64,000 nt of DNA from Shewanella sp. c952 (lineage in GTDB: Bacteria; Pseudomonadota; Gammaproteobacteria; Enterobacterales; Shewanellaceae). Positions 59,649-64,000 of the stretch are shown here, one piece after another. Position numbers and translations under genes: made by a program. Each line of letters begins with the position of its first letter. Positions within the stretch are counted from its first letter, which is position 1. The notes below the pieces were generated by a model. It did no database searches. It saw only the letters and a program-made list of their open reading frames with translations, and was not told the origin of the DNA. Location: positions 124,001-188,000 of the forward strand of contig NZ_BPEW01000005.1 of the NCBI RefSeq assembly GCF_019654975.1, written 5' to 3'.

Positions 59649-60572
59649 CTAACCTTGACGGGTAAAGCGGTATGACTGGATCTGCACCTCTTTACCATCA
59701 ACCACCGCGTAGCTGTCGACCAAGAAAACATCTTGTCCTGCAAATCTAAGTTCTAAGCGCATTTGGCTACGCTCATTTCCAGAAAAAGTTTGTCCGTTTG
59801 CACCGACTGGGTAGTAATTGTAACGTTGCAGCTGCGGCTGGAACTCTCCAGAAAAGCTAAGCTTACTGTTGCCATTAAAATCCGTTTGCAATTGATAGCC
59901 CTGCGCTGGTGTATATGACAGTTCAACCTGCCCATTTAGGTCTTGCTCTACTCCTGACACCTTTAAGTTCTCTACCGATAACGTCGCTGCCGTGGTTTTA
60001 CTCAATCCACCTTGAGCAACACCAGTCGCTTCTACGCGCTCACCTTTGCTATCCAATGCCCAGATATTGACCTGCCATTGTCCGCTAAAAGTGTCTAAGC
60101 GATCCCAGTTCTGCGCAGTAGTTGCAGGCGCTGCAGCTCCGGCCACTTGTGTACCTGATAAGCCATTAATATTAATATTCTTGTTGGCATTCTCGTTGCG
60201 GTGATCTTCTCTATCATTGGCATAATCCGCACTCGCACCGGCAACACCACCCGCCGCGGCGCCAACTGCCGCCCCTTTTAATGCAAGGCTCGCATCCCCA
60301 GCAACAGCGCCCATTGCTAGCCCTAAAATGGCGCCACCTGCTACGCCAGTTTTAAGGCCACGATTACTGTCACGCCCATCCTCGCCAACGCCTTCGCTGC
60401 TTGCACAAGCTGTTAGCATGCTCAGGCATAACGTGGTTAGAATTACTTTTGAATACTTGTTTACTGTGCTCATAGTGCTAGACGCTCCGTTGATAAAGAT
60501 TTTGTTAGTCGCAGTCGTTGAAGACACTAACTGTGCAGATTGCGTATTTGAGAAAATAGTGTTGTTAGACAT
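59649..60572 (-). CDS. Glycine-zipper lipoprotein
   Basis: Lipoprotein of 307 residues from ATG 60572, with a lipobox LTAC at residue about 56 followed by SSEGVGEDGRD. A glycine zipper (about 75-115; GGAILGLAMGAVAGDA, GAAVGAAAGGVAGASADYA) resembles 17-kDa-antigen/SlyB proteins. A C-terminal beta-rich domain follows (NWDRLDTFSGQWQVNIWALD to SYRFTRQG), family not recognised. Start doubtful: ATG 60572 has a good GAGG site but puts 33 residues before the signal sequence; ATG 60473 (274 aa) gives a normal lipoprotein signal but its GGAG site is 12 bases away. The beta domain recalls lipocalin-like or DUF1579-type folds. Confidence 0.78.
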   Translation of the reverse strand: MSNNTIFSNTQSAQLVSSTTATNKIFINGASSTMSTVNKYSKVILTTLCLSMLTACASSEGVGEDGRDSNRGLKTGVAGGAILGLAMGAVAGDASLALKGAAVGAAAGGVAGASADYANDREDHRNENANKNININGLSGTQVAGAAAPATTAQNWDRLDTFSGQWQVNIWALDSKGERVEATGVAQGGLSKTTAATLSVENLKVSGVEQDLNGQVELSYTPAQGYQLQTDFNGNSKLSFSGEFQPQLQRYNYYPVGANGQTFSGNERSQMRLELRFAGQDVFLVDSYAVVDGKEVQIQSYRFTRQG

Positions 60573-60716
60573 AAATTTAACCTCATAAGAATATGTGTCC
60601 CCCTATTCCAAAAATGCTGCTAACTTAAGGGGAAGTGGTAACGCATTGGTGACTATTAAACCAGTAATCAAAAAGCGGCATTAGGGCATGGCGATGAAAA
60701 AAAAATATCCGAATGC

Positions 60717-61012
60717 CTAGGGGCTGTTTATCTTTCACGGTTGTTTTTGCCGCAGTTTATTGGCTATTTTGACAAGGCGGAGGCTATGCCGTTTAGTTAT
60801 TCTCCACAAATAGTCTACAACACAGTAAAAATAGCCAAGAAACGCGGCCCTTTGGGTTCGCTTCAATTCTTTTACTCTTTTATGACTAGAGTGCGTTACG
60901 AGCTTTTCGCTTAGCCAGCTAAGCATCATCGCTCAAGCCTTGTACTAAAATAATTATTCCTTACGGTAAAGAATCGAACAAAAACTAAGCTCGAAAGATC
61001 AACAGCCCCTAG
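60717..61012. mobile_element. MITE-like element with 20-bp inverted ends
   Basis: CTAGGGGCTGTTTATCTTTC (60717-60736) is matched in inverted form at 60993-61012 with one mismatch. The outermost CTAG is palindromic, so the exact duplication (CTAG or TAG) is unclear. Inside are about 250 bases with no transposase; a short minus-strand frame (60735-60929) is a shadow. The size, ends and lack of coding capacity fit a non-autonomous transposon. It lies about 55 bases before the XRE gene. Confidence 0.78.
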
Positions 61013-61066
61013 TTAAGATCAGATTGTTCGGTATTGGTTTTTATCAAGAAAGACACAGGAGTCAGC

Positions 61067-62017
61067 ATGAAATCAGACAAATTTGCAGGCATTGCAGATT
61101 ACATTACCCAGCGACGTGCTCAGAAAGCCTTGTCTCAAGAAGCATTAGCGTATGATTTGATTGATTATCATGAACTGTTTGCCGATCTAGACTCTTTAAC
61201 AATCAGTCGCTGGGAGCGAGCAAAGGTCAGTCCTAATTTGCGTAGACAGGTTGCGCTTATGGAGTACTTTGGCGACAAACCCCATACACTATTATGTGAT
61301 CCCGCCTTTGAGCTCAAACAGTTACCCTCGCTCGACGCATTCAACAAAATGTTAGATCAACAGTTCAAGTACAACCATGTGATGGGAGCTCACCCCTATA
61401 TTTCACCCGAAAATGTTAGCTTCGACAAACTGTGTAAGCGCGCCGATGAGGCACCACAAATGTATGGCTGGATAGCCAACTATCACACTAATCTCAGTCA
61501 TGGTCGAGAGCAATGGAGTCAAGACTTCATTAAATCATTAGCAGATGTAGACTCAACCGAGGTCTCTTTTTATCTGGTTAATGGATTGCTCGCTGGCCAC
61601 ATATTTATGGTCAAAGTCAGCCAAGAAACTTTTGATCAATTACTTTTCGGTAAACTCCAAGACAATGAGCTAACAGCTGCACACCTCATTACCGGTGAAC
61701 AACCTGGTTGCCTATACATGCTAAGTACTTATCTTGGCGGAGCCCATGTTTCAGAAGACTTCGTCGCACAACTACTATTTACCTTGGTTGAAGATCCACA
61801 GAACACCTCTTTTGGTTATAAAGCGCGCTCAGACATTGGCATTAAGCTAATGGATTTTCTCGGTGGGGTCGTTGTCCATACAGGTGAAGCATTAACTGAA
61901 CGCTTAGACGGTGCAAAATACCAAGGTAAGCGTCGCAGCTATGTCTCCTTTAATTTAGAGCGTCAGGTACTGATTGCCAGTGCGCTGTTTATTAACCTCA
62001 TTCGTAACAGCAAATAG
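61067..62017 (+). CDS. XRE-type HTH protein with unknown sensor domain
   Basis: 316-residue protein. N-terminal XRE helix-turn-helix (about 6-65; IADYITQRRAQKALSQEALA, SLTISRWERAKVSPNLRRQVALMEYFG), then about 250 residues of mixed alpha/beta (MYGWIANYHTNLSHGREQW, EVSFYLVNGLLAGHIFMVKV) in which I see no known motif. ATG 61067 chosen for AGGAG six to seven bases upstream. The MITE just before it may have altered its promoter. Targets unknown. Confidence 0.8.
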   Translation: MKSDKFAGIADYITQRRAQKALSQEALAYDLIDYHELFADLDSLTISRWERAKVSPNLRRQVALMEYFGDKPHTLLCDPAFELKQLPSLDAFNKMLDQQFKYNHVMGAHPYISPENVSFDKLCKRADEAPQMYGWIANYHTNLSHGREQWSQDFIKSLADVDSTEVSFYLVNGLLAGHIFMVKVSQETFDQLLFGKLQDNELTAAHLITGEQPGCLYMLSTYLGGAHVSEDFVAQLLFTLVEDPQNTSFGYKARSDIGIKLMDFLGGVVVHTGEALTERLDGAKYQGKRRSYVSFNLERQVLIASALFINLIRNSK

Positions 62018-62149
62018 TCAACAACAGCTAAAGCAGCCTTTTTTATCACCGATTTCTGAAATCTGAGTTGATTTTGGCCAGAAACCAACTTAACTATTTA
62101 TTAGGGTTGCACGGAATCGCGCCTATTATCTGCAAAAAGGAATATCGAT

Positions 62150-62722
62150 ATGATTGCTCTCGATACACAAGAGATCGACATTAACCATGAGATCTGTGAA
62201 AGCTGGCAAGAGATGGTCAATTTGGTCTCTGAAATATCTCGTATCCCCGCCACATTAGTAATGCGAGCCCACCCCAGAGAGATAGAAGTATTTATTGCCA
62301 GTAACACTCCCAACAACCCATTTAAAGCGAAAGAGAGAGAACAGCTAGGTATCGGCTTATATTGCGAAGCGGTAATCACCGGTAGAAAAGAGCTAGTTGT
62401 TAACGATGCGACTCAAGATCCAAATTGGAATAAAAACCCAGATATTAAACTCGGTTTAATCGCCTATTTAGGCCTACCTATTTGTTGGCCCAACGGTGAC
62501 ATATTCGGCACCATCTGTATGTTAGATTCGCAACCCACTCAATTTGATAACCCGACGAAACAACTGCTCAGCCGCTTTAAAGTAAATATTGAAACCGATC
62601 TTAAACATGCTTATCAACAAGCACTGTTAGCTGAGGAAAATGCTCAACTAAGTAAGAAGTTGCCAAGTAGCAACCACAGTTCAGAAACAGCGAGTTCCCT
62701 AGATCGCCGCCGTTCCGTTTAA
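62150..62722 (+). CDS. GAF-domain protein, no output domain
   Basis: 190-residue cytoplasmic protein that is essentially one GAF domain (about 15-160; LGIGLYCEAVITGRKELVVND, LGLIAYLGLPICWPNGDIFGTICMLD) plus a polar coiled tail. Such domains usually sit before GGDEF or kinase parts; this one ends before any output, either as a true stand-alone sensor or the remains of a longer gene. Eleven bases separate it from the convergent hydrolase. Confidence 0.8.
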   Translation: MIALDTQEIDINHEICESWQEMVNLVSEISRIPATLVMRAHPREIEVFIASNTPNNPFKAKEREQLGIGLYCEAVITGRKELVVNDATQDPNWNKNPDIKLGLIAYLGLPICWPNGDIFGTICMLDSQPTQFDNPTKQLLSRFKVNIETDLKHAYQQALLAEENAQLSKKLPSSNHSSETASSLDRRRSV

Positions 62723-62733
62723 ACTTAAAAATG

Positions 62734-63309
62734 TTAACGCGGCAAATTACCATTGATTTCATTAATAATTTTACGACTAAAAATCACACTAAGGTGCAGC
62801 ACAATCCAAAATGACTTATTCTCTGCCACCGCCCAAACGGAACTGATGCTGGGCACAATAGTGAGGTCTATCGGGGTGCGATAGGAATACAACACAACAC
62901 CTTCAAGGCTGCTAACAGTGGCATTAAGTTTACCTAGCAATTCACTTTTAGGTCGCAGCTGCCGAACCCCTTTAGATGGATATGGCAGGTAAGCCCAAAT
63001 ACTACCTGCGTGAGGCGTTGATAAGCTAAAGAACTGACTCACTCTGCCCGCCCCGCCCAATAATTGTAAATAGTAGCGACCGACGATGCCGCCCATGCTA
63101 AAACCAATTAACACCAACTCATCAGTCTCACCATAATGACTATCGATCTGCTGTTTTAAATTTTCTGCGGCATGCTCAATTCCCAAACGCCCATCAAAAG
63201 GTCCAATGGTGGGAGAAAAACATTCATGACCCGCTTTTGTCAGCTGATGCTGCATCCAGCGCATCACGTGTCCGGTATTAAAAATGCCGTGCACTAATAC
63301 TATTTTCAC
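62734..63309 (-). CDS. Small alpha/beta hydrolase, lipase-like
   Basis: 191-residue cytoplasmic hydrolase beginning MKIVLVHGIFNTGHVMRWM (HG oxyanion motif), with nucleophile Ser71 in GFSMGG and LSTPHAGSIWAYLPYPS. The pattern matches short esterase/lipase-type proteins such as PGAP1/DUF676-like. Catalytic His is not clear to me in the C-terminal third. Substrate unknown. Confidence 0.85.
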   Translation of the reverse strand: MKIVLVHGIFNTGHVMRWMQHQLTKAGHECFSPTIGPFDGRLGIEHAAENLKQQIDSHYGETDELVLIGFSMGGIVGRYYLQLLGGAGRVSQFFSLSTPHAGSIWAYLPYPSKGVRQLRPKSELLGKLNATVSSLEGVVLYSYRTPIDLTIVPSISSVWAVAENKSFWIVLHLSVIFSRKIINEINGNLPR

Positions 63310-63474
63310 AGAAACTCCTTTTAGCCTTATCCTTTCTCATACTCTAGCAATAAAAACATACATTGTGTTTTGGCAACAGTCATTACAGTACAAAACCATT
63401 AATCCCCCAGCAGCAATGATATTTATCATATTAAATTTGCTATTATTAGCCCGTCCTATCTGTCCTTATTTCAA

Positions 63475-64000
63475 ATGAGCCCATTATTTATGTCGATAAG
63501 CCCATCGCCTCAATCACTTCCACAAGCTTTGGCCTCTGCCATTAGTAAGCGTACTCAATTTCTTGCTCACGCCGAAGAAAATGACACTAATTGCTATCGT
63601 ATTTTTCACGGCACCGTCGAAGGTATTAATGGCCTCAACATCGATCGTTACGGCGAAGCTTGGTTAATCCAAAGCTTTCATCAATCATTGACCGAGGAGG
63701 AGCTAGTTCAAGTATCAGAGCTACTCACTCAACAAACACCGCTACCGGTTATTTATAACGACCGCTCCAACAAAAACTCTCGCGTACTCAATCCCTTAAG
63801 CGATGAGAATGAAACCTTTGCAACTAGCGAACAAAAAATGCAGGAAAATGGCATTTTGTTTAGCAGTAAATTACGCCATGAAGGACAAGACCCACTGCTA
63901 TTTTTAGATATGCGAGTTGGCCGTGAATACGTCAAAGCGCACAGTCAAGATTGCAGCGTGCTGAACCTGTTCTCCTATACCTGTGGTATTGGTACTGCAG
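63475..64000 (+). CDS. Class I SAM-dependent rRNA methyltransferase, 5' part (RlmI-like)
   Basis: Open frame from ATG 63475 (or ATG 63490) to the window end, 175 codons seen and incomplete at the 3' edge. N-terminal region includes NDTNCYRIFHGTVEGINGLN (PUA/RlmI-like leading domain, in which a residue pattern of YRIFHGE/TVE and GLxIDRYG is typical), then LLFLDMRVGREYVKAHSQDC and the SAM-binding LNLFSYTCGIGTA. Matches RlmI/YccW-type 23S rRNA methyltransferases. Which position is modified cannot be told. No clear ribosome site upstream, so start is uncertain. Confidence 0.85.
   Translation, partial: MSPLFMSISPSPQSLPQALASAISKRTQFLAHAEENDTNCYRIFHGTVEGINGLNIDRYGEAWLIQSFHQSLTEEELVQVSELLTQQTPLPVIYNDRSNKNSRVLNPLSDENETFATSEQKMQENGILFSSKLRHEGQDPLLFLDMRVGREYVKAHSQDCSVLNLFSYTCGIGTA

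Noticed and set aside
60735..60929. 64-codon minus-strand frame inside the MITE
   Set aside because: No transposase motif; the frame lies in a non-autonomous element and has no ribosome site.

Overview
The window looks like a chromosomal segment of a marine Shewanella (Gammaproteobacteria). The gene order rplI-rpsR-priB-rpsF, rlmB-rnr-motX-purA-yjeT, rpsI-rplM / zapE / zapG-degQ-degS, murA-ibaG-mlaBCDEF / yrbG-kdsD-kdsC-lptC-lptA-lptB-rpoN-hpf-ptsN-rapZ-npr-mgtE is the classic gammaproteobacterial layout. The motX gene between rnr and purA, the octaheme lipoprotein, the S46 dipeptidyl peptidase and the large Oar-like TonB-dependent receptors all point to Shewanella. Identification rests on protein and gene-order recognition only; no search was run.

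Layout. 0-10 kb: an exported DPP11-type dipeptidyl peptidase followed by two tandem paralogous TonB-dependent receptors that share a promoter-leader-signal-peptide cassette; probably a peptide scavenging locus. 10-12 kb: the rpsF-priB-rpsR-rplI ribosomal operon with a recognisable promoter and an S6:S18-type leader. 12-15 kb: a DUF481 outer-membrane protein and an exported prolyl oligopeptidase. 15-21 kb: rlmB, rnr, motX, purA, yjeT. 21-22 kb: an intergenic repeat element. 22-27.5 kb: rpsI-rplM, zapE, zapG, and the periplasmic proteases degQ and degS. 27.6-32.6 kb: an accessory block with a repeat element, an unreported 59-residue membrane protein, an octaheme cytochrome lipoprotein with cadherin-like domains, and a two-component system whose regulator has an ArsR-like output domain. 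32.7-47.2 kb: envelope biogenesis core (murA, Mla phospholipid transport, Kdo and LPS transport) running into the rpoN/nitrogen-PTS/rapZ cluster and mgtE. 47.2-54.5 kb: an accessory, lipoprotein-rich zone punctuated by three copies of one repeat family. 54.5-59.6 kb: a GtrA / ArnT-like / GT2 glycolipid-modification operon divergent from an OmpR-type two-component system. 59.6-64 kb: a glycine-zipper lipoprotein, a roughly 290-bp MITE, an XRE-type regulator, a GAF-only protein, a small lipase-like hydrolase, and the start of an rRNA methyltransferase cut by the window edge.

Themes. Much of the window serves the envelope: phospholipid and LPS transport (mla, lpt, kds), peptidoglycan precursor (murA), periplasmic quality control (degQ with a candidate sigma-E promoter, degS) and many outer-membrane lipoproteins. 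The main non-coding novelty is a family of intergenic repeats with TACCAAT-type inverted termini (six copies here, two sharing an identical 66-nt structured core). The ends of these elements often abut or even supply gene stop codons.
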